A DNA stretch of 64,000 nucleotides, taken from positions 953,898 to 1,017,897 of the forward strand of contig NZ_CP065139.1 in NCBI RefSeq assembly GCF_015693305.1, written 5' to 3'. The notes under the pieces are model-generated. The model had not been told where the DNA came from. It worked only from the letters and a program-made list of their open reading frames with translations, and searched no databases. Origin of the DNA: Sphingobium sp. Cam5-1 (GTDB lineage: Bacteria; Pseudomonadota; Alphaproteobacteria; Sphingomonadales; Sphingomonadaceae). Positions 33,869 through 42,756 of the stretch are shown in pieces; the stretch's first letter is position 1; each line of letters begins with the position of its first letter. A program made the translations under genes and the position numbers.

Positions 33869-34587
33869 GGCCGCCGACCCTGACCATGGATCAGCAGGAT
33901 GGAAAAATAGCTGGTGATCGCCTCCGCCTCGGCCAGCGGGGTGATCTTCTGATCCGCCATCGTCGCATATTCAACCAACCAGGCGCAGTTCTGCTTGCCT
34001 GCCGCCTCCACTGCGCGACGGAGCTTGGCCAGATTGCGGCCGATCTTCATGACGACCAGCGCATTGCTGTCATGGATGCGGCGGGCCAGTTCCTCTTCGG
34101 GCAGGGTCGCCATCAGCACCGTGAGTACATCGTCGCCCCAGCTGATCGGCGTCCCGCTCGCGGTCCAGGCGCCCGACATCCCGGTGATGCCGGGCACGAT
34201 CCGTACGGGCGCGAGTGGCGACAGGCGGCTGTGCAGATGCATGAAGCTGCCGTAGAAAAAGGGGTCGCCCTCGCACAGCACGACCACATCCTCGCCCGCC
34301 GCTGCCAGTTCATGCAGATGCGCGGTGCATTCGGCGTAAAAGGCGGAGAGGCACTGATTATAGCGCGGATCGCTGACTGGAATTTCGGTCGTCACCGGAT
34401 ATTCCATCGCATATTCGACCGCGTCGGGGCGCAGCAGCCCCTCGACGATTTTTCGCGCATGGCCGTGACGGCCGGGCTTGCGGAAATAGGCTATGTGGCG
34501 CACCTCGCGGATCAGTCGGTCGGCGCGCACGCTCATCAGGTCCTGCGCGCCCGGGCCTAGCCCCACGCCGTGGATCGTCCCGCTCAT
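33865..34587 (-). CDS. cobI: Precorrin-2 C20-methyltransferase, CobI
   Basis: A 240-residue methylase: GTIHGVGLGPGAQDLMSVRA, VVVLCEGDPFFYGSFMHLHS and VRIVPGITGMSGAWTASG. KIGRNLAKLRRAVEAAG is the CobI-type C-terminal block. The ATG at 34587 overlaps the cobH stop (ATGA). First committed methylation after precorrin-2, whose synthase CobA is not in the window. Confidence 0.93.
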   Translation of the reverse strand: MSGTIHGVGLGPGAQDLMSVRADRLIREVRHIAYFRKPGRHGHARKIVEGLLRPDAVEYAMEYPVTTEIPVSDPRYNQCLSAFYAECTAHLHELAAAGEDVVVLCEGDPFFYGSFMHLHSRLSPLAPVRIVPGITGMSGAWTASGTPISWGDDVLTVLMATLPEEELARRIHDSNALVVMKIGRNLAKLRRAVEAAGKQNCAWLVEYATMADQKITPLAEAEAITSYFSILLIHGQGRRP

Positions 34588-35213
34588 TCCGCCGCACTCG
34601 CCAGCGCGTTGACGGCCGCGACTGTGATCGCGCTGCCGCCCAGCCGCCCTTCGACGATGCAGCAGGGGGCGGGCTGGCTCTCCCACAGCGCCTGTTTCGA
34701 TTCCGCCGCTCCGACGAAACCGACCGGACAGCCGATGATCGCCGCCGGGCGCGGGCAGGTGGGGTCTTCCAGCATGTTGAGCAAGTGGAACAGCGCGGTC
34801 GGGGCGTTGCCGATGGCGACCACTGCTCCCGCCAGATGGGGACGCCACAGCTCCAGCGCCGCCGCCGATCGGGTGTTCGCCACTGACCGGGCGAGATCGG
34901 GCACTTGAGGATCGTTCAGGGTGCAGATGATGGCATTGCCAGCGGGCAGACGCGCGCGCGTAATCCCCTCCGACACCATCCGCGCGTCACACAGGATCGG
35001 CGCGCCAGCCTCCAGCGCCGTGATTGCCGAACCGGCAAAACCCGGTGAAAAGCGGATATGCGGCGCGAGGCCGACCATGCCCGCCGCATGGATCATCCGC
35101 ACGGCAACCCGCTCTTCCTCTGCCGCAAAGCGGTCGAGCGCCGCCTCAGCCCGGATCATGCGGAAGGACTGGCGATAGATTTCCGCGCCGTCGGTTTCAT
35201 AGAGATGCGGCAT
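34584..35213 (-). CDS. cobH: Precorrin-8X methylmutase, CobH
   Basis: A 209-residue mutase that moves a methyl from C11 to C12 to give hydrogenobyrinate. It has YETDGAEIYRQSFRMIRAEA, AVRMIHAAGMVGLA with the catalytic His, and PAAIIGCPVGFVGAAESK. The start at 35213 overlaps the cobG stop (TGATG). Confidence 0.93.
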   Translation of the reverse strand: MPHLYETDGAEIYRQSFRMIRAEAALDRFAAEEERVAVRMIHAAGMVGLAPHIRFSPGFAGSAITALEAGAPILCDARMVSEGITRARLPAGNAIICTLNDPQVPDLARSVANTRSAAALELWRPHLAGAVVAIGNAPTALFHLLNMLEDPTCPRPAAIIGCPVGFVGAAESKQALWESQPAPCCIVEGRLGGSAITVAAVNALASAAE

Positions 35214-36352
35214 CAATTGGCTCCGAAGAGGGCGAGTATCTGATCGGGCGACAGGCCCGTTTGCAGCGGCGGCGCACCCGCGCACGCATTGCGGCTAATG
35301 TCGAAGCGCCCGTCACGCCCGGTGAGGACCACCGCCGCCTGCGAAGGCCGGGCGCAACCCTTGGCGCAACCCGAAACATGAAGTCCGCGAACATGCGGCG
35401 CCAGCCGAGCGGCCAGATCGCGCGTGGCGACGCTTGCCTGCGGGCAGGCTGGCGCACCAGGACAGCGATCGGCGGAAAGGCGCGGATCGGCCGGATCATC
35501 GGACGGAGCGCCGCTGCCTTCCAGCACCAGTCCACGCCAGGGGGTAAGCCGGACAGCCTCCGTCCCTCGCTCCATCGCGGCAAGAAGCGCAGCCGCCTCG
35601 ATCCTGCCGAAGGGCGCTGCACGAAAAGGGCCGGGCGCAGCGGACAGGGCGGCAGCGCAGGACCGGGCGGGGGCAGGGGACTTAGTCGCTACGTTAGGGA
35701 GCGGGGCCGAATGCCGCGCCATGCGCCCCGCCTGCGCGCCACCGCTGGCCACGAACCAATGGGCATGACGGATCAACCCCTCGGCCGCGTCCTCTGCACT
35801 CAGGGCCACGCCATGCGTGCGCCCGTCAGCGCGCAGGATCAGCGTGCCGCTCGTCCCTCTTTCGATCCGGAAATCAGCCGGAACATCGCTAAGCACCGGA
35901 GCAGGCCCCGCATCGATCGCAAAGCCGACCTTCGCGGGCAGGTCGGGCAGCTCGTCCATGCGCGCGATCAAGGCAGCGGCTATGACGGCGCTATCGTCAC
36001 CCGGCGACCAGTCGGGGTTGATTAGGACAGGAATCTGCCTGTCCCGATCCGCATCGGCGTGCGTCAACCCCAGCGCGACGAGCCTCTCCATCAATGCGCC
36101 GTGGCCTGCCTCGTTCACGCCCCTGATCTGCAACGCGGCGCGATTGGTGATGTCGATATGGCCATTGCCCAGCGCGATGGCGGCCTTGCAAAGCCCTACC
36201 GCCTGCGCCCGGCTCATCCGGCCCAGCGCCGGGCGCACCCGGACCAGCAGCCCGTCGCCCGCCATCATCGGGCGCCACGCCGTCGGGCACCAGCCGCGCA
36301 CGCGATGGGCCGGGCGTGGGCCAGCGTCGGCACTTCGCGCCTGCTCCTGCAT
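35213..36352 (-). CDS. cobG: Precorrin-3B synthase, CobG
   Basis: A 379-residue sulfite/nitrite-reductase-like Fe-S monooxygenase. MMAGDGLLVRVRP, ALGNGHIDITNRAALQIRG, and cysteine blocks (CPGAPACPQ, VSGCAKGCARP) mark the [4Fe-4S] site. It makes the oxygen-dependent hydroxylactone and so marks the aerobic pathway. The frame is open to a TTG at 36460. ATG 36352 (AGGAG just upstream) is preferred because family homology starts shortly after it, and because the TTG lies in a leader hairpin that riboswitch 2 also has in a non-coding setting. The TTG start would add 36 residues. Confidence 0.85.
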   Translation of the reverse strand: MQEQARSADAGPRPAHRVRGWCPTAWRPMMAGDGLLVRVRPALGRMSRAQAVGLCKAAIALGNGHIDITNRAALQIRGVNEAGHGALMERLVALGLTHADADRDRQIPVLINPDWSPGDDSAVIAAALIARMDELPDLPAKVGFAIDAGPAPVLSDVPADFRIERGTSGTLILRADGRTHGVALSAEDAAEGLIRHAHWFVASGGAQAGRMARHSAPLPNVATKSPAPARSCAAALSAAPGPFRAAPFGRIEAAALLAAMERGTEAVRLTPWRGLVLEGSGAPSDDPADPRLSADRCPGAPACPQASVATRDLAARLAPHVRGLHVSGCAKGCARPSQAAVVLTGRDGRFDISRNACAGAPPLQTGLSPDQILALFGAN

Positions 36353-36451
36353 TGCTCCTGCACTCCCCGCACCAGCGCCACGACACACGGGCGGCATGCG
36401 CAGGTAGGCGGACAGGCCGCACGCCTGCACGGCCGCAGCCGCACGAAATTC

Positions 36452-36507
36452 GTCGCTCAAACGGAGAACCGAGCCGTGACCATCCCCTGGATCATGGCAA
36501 GAGCGAC
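36452..36507 (-). promoter_or_regulatory. Expression-platform hairpin of cobalamin riboswitch 1
   Basis: On the minus strand GTCGCTC (36501-36507) pairs with GAGCGAC (36452-36458) across 42 nt containing CCAGGGG. The same arms with the same 42-nt spacing occur after riboswitch 2. The 3' arm overlaps the alternative TTG start of cobG, so it could hide a start or ribosome site when cobalamin is bound. Confidence 0.6.
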
Positions 36508-36514
36508 CTTTGCT

Positions 36515-36707
36515 CCGGCAGGTCTCCTGGCTTGCGGGTCATAGCTTGGCATGGGGCCTTCCCGGATTGCTCCAGTGGCTGGCCGTCCTTTCTCGGGACT
36601 GGCCGGTCCATGCCTCGCTCGCCGCTCACAGTTGCAGGGACAGCCGCGGATTAGGGAGGAAACCCTCCCGCACCGCGTTCCCATTTAAGCCCCTTGCGGG
36701 GCACCGG
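36515..36707 (-). ncRNA. Cobalamin riboswitch 1 (upstream of cobG operon)
   Basis: The minus strand carries all core elements in order: a GGTGCC-type P1 side, GGGAACGCGGTGCGG, CCTGCAACTGTGAGCGG, AGCCACTGGAGCAATCCGG, GGGAAGGCC, and the B12 box GCCAGGAGACCTGCC (36517-36535). It should repress the cobGHIJ and downstream genes when adenosylcobalamin is plentiful. Confidence 0.93.
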
Positions 36708-36853
36708 CGCGATCGATGAACCGGGATGAACCCGGCTCGATGCGCTTCATAGGAGGGATGCGGGCGAAAGGGAAGTGGCCAAGGGCCGCTTCCTTGCCTC
36801 GGCGGGCCGTCGAAGCTAGGCCGTCATCAAAGACAGCAAATGGAGAGGACAAG

Positions 36854-37708
36854 ATGAGCGATTTCAGCTTTGAAGCGACCAGCCGCTTTCTGGAAACGGA
36901 TAAGGGACGGCTCCATTATCATGAAGCCGGATCGGGTCCCGCGCTGCTGCTGCTCCACGGGTCCGGCCCTGGCGTCACTGGCTGGGCCAATTTTCAGGGC
37001 AATCTGCCTTTCTTCTCCCAGCATTTCCGCACCATCATTCTTGACGCGCCCGGCTATGGCAAGAGTGATCCGGTGGATGGCGACCCGGTCGGCGTGGCGC
37101 GTGACGCGGTTGTCGCGTTGATGGACGGCCTTGGCATCGATCGCGCCCATGTCGTGGGCAACAGCTATGGCGGCATCGTCGGCGGGCATCTGGCGGCGTC
37201 CCATCCCGACCGCGTGCTGCGCTACATCACGATCGGCGGCATCGGCTTCAACGTCACCTCGACCTTTCCCAATGAAGGGCTGACCCGCCTCGTCGATTTC
37301 ATCGAAGACCCGACGCGGGAGAATATCATCGCCTGGCTGGAATCGATGGTCTACGACAAGTCGATCATCACCGATGAGCTGATCGACATGCGCTACAAGG
37401 CGGCGCTGGAGCCGGTGACGATGGAAAGCAGCCGCAAGCTGTACACGCGCGCTGCGCTGGGCTTCATTGCCCAGTCGATGAGTGGTCCGGGCGTGTCGCA
37501 GCGGATCGACTATCTCGGCAGGATACAGGCACCGACGCTGATCATGTGGGGCCGGGATGACAAGGTTAGCCCGCTCGACGGTGCGCTGTTGCCGATGCGC
37601 ATCATCCCCAATGCGGAGTTGCACGTGTTTCCGCGCTGCGGCCATTGGACGATGATCGAGCACAAGGACCGGTTTGAAGCGTTGGCTCTGGATTTCTTGC
37701 GGGGGTGA
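36854..37708 (+). CDS. Alpha/beta hydrolase, meta-cleavage-product hydrolase type
   Basis: A 284-residue serine hydrolase resembling MhpC/BphD/HsaD C-C bond hydrolases of aromatic-ring degradation. HGSGPGVTGWANFQGNLPFF is the oxyanion/entrance block of that group. The nucleophile is Ser104 in GNSYGG; Asp (WGRDDKVSP) and His (RCGHWTMIEH) complete the triad. The ATG at 36854 has GGAGAGGA 4 nt upstream; a longer frame from 36716 would run out of the riboswitch region. It is a lone gene between two minus-strand cobalamin operons, with no dioxygenase nearby. A link to the catabolic cluster at 0-11 kb is only a guess. Confidence 0.85.
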   Translation: MSDFSFEATSRFLETDKGRLHYHEAGSGPALLLLHGSGPGVTGWANFQGNLPFFSQHFRTIILDAPGYGKSDPVDGDPVGVARDAVVALMDGLGIDRAHVVGNSYGGIVGGHLAASHPDRVLRYITIGGIGFNVTSTFPNEGLTRLVDFIEDPTRENIIAWLESMVYDKSIITDELIDMRYKAALEPVTMESSRKLYTRAALGFIAQSMSGPGVSQRIDYLGRIQAPTLIMWGRDDKVSPLDGALLPMRIIPNAELHVFPRCGHWTMIEHKDRFEALALDFLRG

Positions 37709-37721
37709 ACAGCTAATCTCT

Positions 37722-37801
37722 CCCCGTTCGCCCTGAGCCTGTCGAAGGGCTTTTCTTTCTTTCAAGAAGGAGTGGGCTTCGACAGGCTCAGCCCGAACGG
37801 G
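37722..37801. repeat. Intergenic REP-like inverted repeat, copy 2
   Basis: Left arm 37722-37749 and right arm 37774-37801 form a long imperfect stem (about 25 of 28 paired) around a 24-nt AT-rich loop, between the convergent hydrolase and bluB genes. The right arm matches 7668-7695 at 27 of 28 positions. When translated it gives RQAQGER-like peptides, which explains a long but spurious antisense frame over this area. Confidence 0.8.
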
Positions 37802-37821
37802 CAGGGGTGTGGGCGCAATCC

Positions 37822-38460
37822 CTAACGCCGCACCACGACCGAATGCCAGTCCGTGCGCTGCTCCCATCCCCGCCGCTCCAGTTCCGGCACATCTTCCTCG
37901 CTCATCGGCCGCCCAAGGCACAGCAGCCCCAGACACTCCCACCCAACCGGAATATCCAGCATCGCGTTCACGCCTTCCGGTTCCATGATCGACACCCACC
38001 CCATGCCGATCCGCCGCGTCTGCGCCGCCAGCCACAGCGTATGGACCGCCATGACGCAGCTATAGCGCCGCGCCTCGGGCATTGTGACGGCGCCCAGATG
38101 ATGGCCGGTCTCCGTCCCATCGTCGCAATAGACGGCGAACAATACCGGCGCCTCACGCAGCCCATGCAGTTTCAGGCTGCGATAGAGCCGGTCCTGATCC
38201 CCGTCATATTCCTTGCCCGCTTCCCGCACCTGGTGGTCGACATGGCACGCCAGCCCCTCGCGCAACTCCGCCGTCTCGATCCGCACGAAACGCCACGGCT
38301 GCGACAATCCCACCGACGGCGCGCGATGCGCCATGCTGAGCAGCCATTCGACGTCCGCCTCGTCGATCGGATCAGTCCTGAAATGGCGAATGTCCCGCCG
38401 CGCCCGCACCAGCGCCTCGAACTGCGCGCTGTCGATCGGGGTGATGGCGGGTCGGCTCAT
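37822..38460 (-). CDS. bluB: 5,6-dimethylbenzimidazole synthase, BluB
   Basis: A 212-residue nitroreductase-fold enzyme that cleaves FMNH2 with oxygen to give the lower ligand of cobalamin. RARRDIRHFRTDPIDEADVE, MAHRAPSVGLSQPWRFV, VDHQVREAG, RIGMGWVSI and CLGLLCLGRP match BluB. The ATG at 38460 lies 2 bp after the cobO stop; a TTG at 38472 is the alternative. It is the last gene of the riboswitch 2 operon. Confidence 0.93.
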   Translation of the reverse strand: MSRPAITPIDSAQFEALVRARRDIRHFRTDPIDEADVEWLLSMAHRAPSVGLSQPWRFVRIETAELREGLACHVDHQVREAGKEYDGDQDRLYRSLKLHGLREAPVLFAVYCDDGTETGHHLGAVTMPEARRYSCVMAVHTLWLAAQTRRIGMGWVSIMEPEGVNAMLDIPVGWECLGLLCLGRPMSEEDVPELERRGWEQRTDWHSVVVRR

Positions 38461-38461
38461 G

Positions 38462-39067
38462 TCAATATTCAATCCCTGCCTGCGCCTTCACGCCGCTGCG
38501 GAAGGGGTGCTTGACCAGTGTCATCTCGGTCACGAGGTCCGCCGCCTCGATCAAAGCCTCGGGCGCGTTGCGGCCAGTGATAAGGACATGCTTCATCTCG
38601 GCCCTGTTGGTCACGGCCTCCACCACCTCATCAACGGGCAGATAGTCGTAGCGCAGGACGATATTAAGCTCATCTGCCAGCACCATATCATAGGCGGGAT
38701 CGGCGATCATCCGCTTTACCTCGTCCCATGCTTCGCGGGCGAGCGCAATGTCGCGGGTCTTGTCCTGCGTGTTCCAGGTGAAACCTTCGCCCATGGGCTT
38801 GAACGTGACATTATCAGGGAACGCATCGAACACCGCTTTTTCTCCGGTAGTCATCGCGCCTTTCACGAACTGGACGACGCCCACGCGCTTGCCATGGCCG
38901 ATGGCGCGGACGACCATACCGAGCGCGGCGGTCGTCTTACCCTTGCCCTTGCCGGTATGGACGATCAGCAGGCCTTTTTCCTGTGTCTTGGTCGCCATGA
39001 TCTTGTCATGGGCGGCCTGTTTCTTCTTCATCTTTTCGGCATGTTGTTCCGGCGTGCGTTCGATCAT
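38462..39067 (-). CDS. cobO: Cob(I)yrinic acid a,c-diamide adenosyltransferase, CobO
   Basis: A 201-residue CobA/CobO-type corrinoid adenosyltransferase. The P-loop HTGKGKGKTTAALG is at 37-50, then RVGVVQFVKGAMTTGE, DMVLADELNIVLRYDYL and HVLITGRNAPEALIEAADLV. It attaches the adenosyl group to cob(I)yrinate diamide. The start overlaps the cobN stop (ATGA). Confidence 0.94.
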   Translation of the reverse strand: MIERTPEQHAEKMKKKQAAHDKIMATKTQEKGLLIVHTGKGKGKTTAALGMVVRAIGHGKRVGVVQFVKGAMTTGEKAVFDAFPDNVTFKPMGEGFTWNTQDKTRDIALAREAWDEVKRMIADPAYDMVLADELNIVLRYDYLPVDEVVEAVTNRAEMKHVLITGRNAPEALIEAADLVTEMTLVKHPFRSGVKAQAGIEY

Positions 39068-42000
39068 GATGGGTCCTTCAGTTGGGCGAGGAGCATGGCC
39101 GCGCTGTTCGACCGTGGCCGCCACAGCCCCCGGTCCAGCGCCTCGTGGAGGCGGGCGGCAGTCTCGCGCAGCGCGGCGGGGTTGGCTTCGTGCATGAAGG
39201 CGCGCACCGCTTCATCCTCGATAAAGGCGGCGTGGACGGCGTCGAAATGATGGTCCTTCACGCCATGGGTCGTCGCGGCAAAGGCGAAGAGATAATCGAC
39301 CGATGCAGCGATCTCGAACGCGCCCTTGTAGCCGTGGCGCATCATGCCCGCGATCCATTTGGGGTTGGTGACGCGAGCCCGCACCACCCGGCCGATCTCG
39401 TCCTCCAGCGTGCGGACGACGGGCCGCTCCGGCCTGCTATGGTCATTATGATAGCTGAGCGGCTTGCGGCCTGACAAATGTTCGACAGCCGCCGCGATCC
39501 CGCCTTCGAACTGATAATAATCGTCGCTGTCGAGCAGGTCATGCTCGCGATTGTCTTGATTCTGGATGAGGGCGTCGGCCTCGGTCAGCCGCTGTGCGAA
39601 CAATCCCCGTTCCGCATCGCCCTCTACCCCGCCGCCATAGGCATAGCCGCCCCAATCCAGATAGATGTTCGCAAGATCCGATCGATCATGCCACAGCCGC
39701 TCGTCGATCATCGCCTGCAAACCCGCGCCATAAGCGCCCGGCTTCGATCCAAAAACGCGAGCGCCTGCGCGGCGCAGCGCGGCTTTTTCAGCCGTCCCCT
39801 CCGCCATGAGCGCCGCGGCCTCCGCGCGATTACGGGCGGCGGCCGGGTTGTCCTCGTCCGGCTCATCCAGCGCCATGACGGCACGGGCAGCGCTGTCGAT
39901 CAGGTCGATCTGTTCCGGAAAGGCATCGCGGAAAAATCCCGACACACGCAGCGTCACGTCCACGCGCGGCCGGTTCAGCTCGGCGATCGTCATCACCTCA
40001 AAGCCAACAACCCGACCCGAAGCCCATTCCCATCGCGGCCGCACGCCCATCAGCGCCAGCGCCTGCGCGATGTCATCACCGCCCGTACGCATGTTCGCCG
40101 TGCCCCATGCCGACAGGGCGATTGCGCGCGGATAATCCCCCTCGCGCTGGAGATAGTCCTGCACGACCAGTTCCGCCGACTTCTGCCCCAAGTTCCACGC
40201 CGCGACGGTCGGCACCGCGCGCGTATCGACCGAATAGAAATTGCGCCCCGTCGGCAGCACATCGGGCCGCCCCCGCGCCGGCGCACCGGAAGGACCGGGC
40301 AACACAAACCGCCCATCCAGCGCCTGAAGCAGCGCAGCCTTCTCCGCCCCGCCGCAAGCATCCACGCGGGGACCAAGGTCGCTGCGTATCACCTCCAGAA
40401 CGCGCGCGCTGGACGGCCCCGGCGCGGCATCGCCTGTGTCGATCAACTGCATGGCATAGAGTTCCAGCCGCTCGACCGTATCCCCCGTGCTGCGCCAGAG
40501 GTCCATCGTCAGACCGCCCAGCACCTCCGGCCTAGGCCCTTCCCAAGGCACCCCCATCCCGCAGTCGATTGGGTCAAATGCCAACGCCAGATCATCCGCC
40601 AGCGCTCGCAGCAGCGATTGCTGTCCTTCGTCCAACCCCCTGGGGCAGCGGGCGAGCGCGATCAGCAGGTCGCGGCGCAGCACGCCTTCGGGCGATCGGG
40701 TAAAGACATGCAGCCCATCGCGGATCTGCATTTCCTTGAGTTCACACAGATAGTTGTCGATCGCCGCCAGCGCATCATCGCCGCTCCCTTGCGCCCCCGC
40801 ATCCTTGTCCAGCCCCTGCGCGGCGGCCAGCGCCAATATGTCCCGCCGCAACGTCTCCAACCTGCGCGGGTCCATCCCCGCCGCCAGATAATATTCATCG
40901 ACCAGCGCCTCCAGTTCCTTGAGCGGCCCATAGGTCTCGGCCCGCGTCAGCGGAGGCGTCAGATGGTCGATGATGCATGCGCCGATGCGCCGCTTCGCCT
41001 GCGTCCCTTCGCCCGGATCATTGACGATGAAGGGATAGATTTGCGGGATCGGCCCCGCGCAGATTTCGGGAAAACAGCTTTCCGACAGCGCGATGGCCTT
41101 GCCGGGCAGCCATTCCAGATTGCCATGCTTGCCCACATGCACGACCGCGTGGACGCCAAATTCCTGCGCCAGCCAGATGTGAAAAGCGAGATAGGCGTGC
41201 GGCGGCGGCAGCGCCGGATCATGATAGCTGCTCTTCGGATCAACATCATAGCCGCGCGAAGGCTGCACCGCGACTGCGACATGGCCGAAGCGATGCACAC
41301 GCAGCTGGAAGGCGCCGCCTTTGCAGGAAGGATCGTCCTGCGGCTCCCCCCACCGGTCCGTCACTGCTCGGCGAACGCTTTCAGGCAAGCGCATGAATGC
41401 GGTGCGATAGTCAGACAGCGGCAGCGCGCAGGTCGCCTCGCCCCCTATCATCAACTTCATCAGCGCCGCGCCTTCGGTAGGCGCATCGCCGACCGCATAG
41501 CCAGCTTCACCAAGCGCCCCCAGGATCGCTGCCGCACTTTCCGGGGTGTCCAGCCCTACGCCATTGCCGATGCGTCCATCCCTGTTGGGATAGTTGGCAA
41601 GCACCAGCGCTACCCGCCGCTCGCCTGTCGGAGTGCGACGCAGCTTTGCCCAATTTCCAGCCAGCTCGGCAACGAAGCGCACTCTGTCCGCCAGCACCTG
41701 CGGTACGATGATGCTGCATTCGGTGCGCGCGTCGAACCGCGCCACCGCCTTGAAGGCGACTGCGCGCGTGAAGATCCGCCCGTCCACCTCTGGCAGGGCG
41801 ATGTGCATCGCCAGATCGCGCGGCCCCAAGCCTCGCGCGCTGTCCTGCCACGCCGACTGTTCAGCGCTGGCAAACATCGTCTGAAGGACGGGACAGTCCG
41901 CCTGCTCCAATATCGACGGTGCGCGCGGCTCGCCCGGCGCGGACGCGGCGAAGGCTGTGGCGTTCAGGATGACATCCGGACGCACCGCGCCCATCACCCC

Positions 42001-42756
42001 TTCGAGGAAATTCCGCGCAAAGGGTTCGCGCAACGCCCGCACATGCACGGCCATCACATTTAGCCCCGCCGCGCGCAGTCCCGCGATCATCGCGTCCACC
42101 GCTTCCAGCGTCCCAGCGATTAGCAGCGCGCGATAGAAGAGGAACAGCACCGTCAGCTGCCCATCTGTCCAATCCGCTTTTACCTGATCCAGCACCGGAC
42201 GTTCGACACCGCGCAAATACAGCCCTGCGTCTGCGACCGGCACCGGCGGGTCGGCATAGCCCGCATCCAACCCTGCGATCCCCGCCGCCGTCTTCAGGAA
42301 AGCCATCGCGTTGGCGATACCTCCCTGCCGCAGATAATCCCTGAGCAGATCGCATGTCGCAGGCCGCAGGGTGGAGGCGAGCCGCAGTTCCGGATCATCC
42401 TCCCGCCCGTCGGCGATGGCCGCAAAGGCTATGCCCTTATCCCGCGCGACATTGGCAATTTCCTCAATGCCATAGGGCCAGTAGCTTTTGCCGCCCAGCA
42501 AGACGACGCAGACGAATTTAGCGTGGGCAATCACCTTCTCGACATATAGGTCGACCGAATAGGGATGCCTGAGTTGCAGCAGGTTGGCGAGCCGGATCGA
42601 AGGCGCGCCATCGCCCAGCATCGCCGCAGCGCTCGCGAAGCAGGCAAGGTCGCTGTCCGCCACGGTCAGCAGCACGATGTCGCCCGGCGATTGGCCAAGG
42701 TCAATGGCTTCGTCCCCGTTGGAGACGGTGCCGGGCGTGGCGGTCAGCAAATGCAT
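39064..42756 (-). CDS. cobN: Cobaltochelatase large subunit, CobN
   Basis: A 1230-residue BchH/CobN-type subunit for ATP-dependent cobalt insertion into hydrogenobyrinate a,c-diamide. Recognisable blocks are LLGGKSYWPYGIEEIANVAR, VLANYPNRDGRIGNGVGLDT, HAVVHVGKHGNLEWLPGKAI, DVTLRVSGFFRDAFPEQIDL and NPKWIAGMMRHGYKGAFEI. The CobS and CobT partner subunits are not in the window. The frame extends beyond 42756, but the ATG there overlaps the cobW stop (TGATG) and fits the family N-terminus. Confidence 0.94.
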   Translation of the reverse strand: MHLLTATPGTVSNGDEAIDLGQSPGDIVLLTVADSDLACFASAAAMLGDGAPSIRLANLLQLRHPYSVDLYVEKVIAHAKFVCVVLLGGKSYWPYGIEEIANVARDKGIAFAAIADGREDDPELRLASTLRPATCDLLRDYLRQGGIANAMAFLKTAAGIAGLDAGYADPPVPVADAGLYLRGVERPVLDQVKADWTDGQLTVLFLFYRALLIAGTLEAVDAMIAGLRAAGLNVMAVHVRALREPFARNFLEGVMGAVRPDVILNATAFAASAPGEPRAPSILEQADCPVLQTMFASAEQSAWQDSARGLGPRDLAMHIALPEVDGRIFTRAVAFKAVARFDARTECSIIVPQVLADRVRFVAELAGNWAKLRRTPTGERRVALVLANYPNRDGRIGNGVGLDTPESAAAILGALGEAGYAVGDAPTEGAALMKLMIGGEATCALPLSDYRTAFMRLPESVRRAVTDRWGEPQDDPSCKGGAFQLRVHRFGHVAVAVQPSRGYDVDPKSSYHDPALPPPHAYLAFHIWLAQEFGVHAVVHVGKHGNLEWLPGKAIALSESCFPEICAGPIPQIYPFIVNDPGEGTQAKRRIGACIIDHLTPPLTRAETYGPLKELEALVDEYYLAAGMDPRRLETLRRDILALAAAQGLDKDAGAQGSGDDALAAIDNYLCELKEMQIRDGLHVFTRSPEGVLRRDLLIALARCPRGLDEGQQSLLRALADDLALAFDPIDCGMGVPWEGPRPEVLGGLTMDLWRSTGDTVERLELYAMQLIDTGDAAPGPSSARVLEVIRSDLGPRVDACGGAEKAALLQALDGRFVLPGPSGAPARGRPDVLPTGRNFYSVDTRAVPTVAAWNLGQKSAELVVQDYLQREGDYPRAIALSAWGTANMRTGGDDIAQALALMGVRPRWEWASGRVVGFEVMTIAELNRPRVDVTLRVSGFFRDAFPEQIDLIDSAARAVMALDEPDEDNPAAARNRAEAAALMAEGTAEKAALRRAGARVFGSKPGAYGAGLQAMIDERLWHDRSDLANIYLDWGGYAYGGGVEGDAERGLFAQRLTEADALIQNQDNREHDLLDSDDYYQFEGGIAAAVEHLSGRKPLSYHNDHSRPERPVVRTLEDEIGRVVRARVTNPKWIAGMMRHGYKGAFEIAASVDYLFAFAATTHGVKDHHFDAVHAAFIEDEAVRAFMHEANPAALRETAARLHEALDRGLWRPRSNSAAMLLAQLKDPS

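Noticed and set aside
36827..38035. A 402-codon minus-strand frame across the hydrolase and the repeat
   Set aside because: It is antisense to the hydrolase and includes RQAQGER-type residues that come from translating the REP-like repeat.
39478..42063. An 861-codon plus-strand frame inside cobN
   Set aside because: CobN on the other strand is full length and conserved; the shadow is Arg/Pro-rich without motifs.
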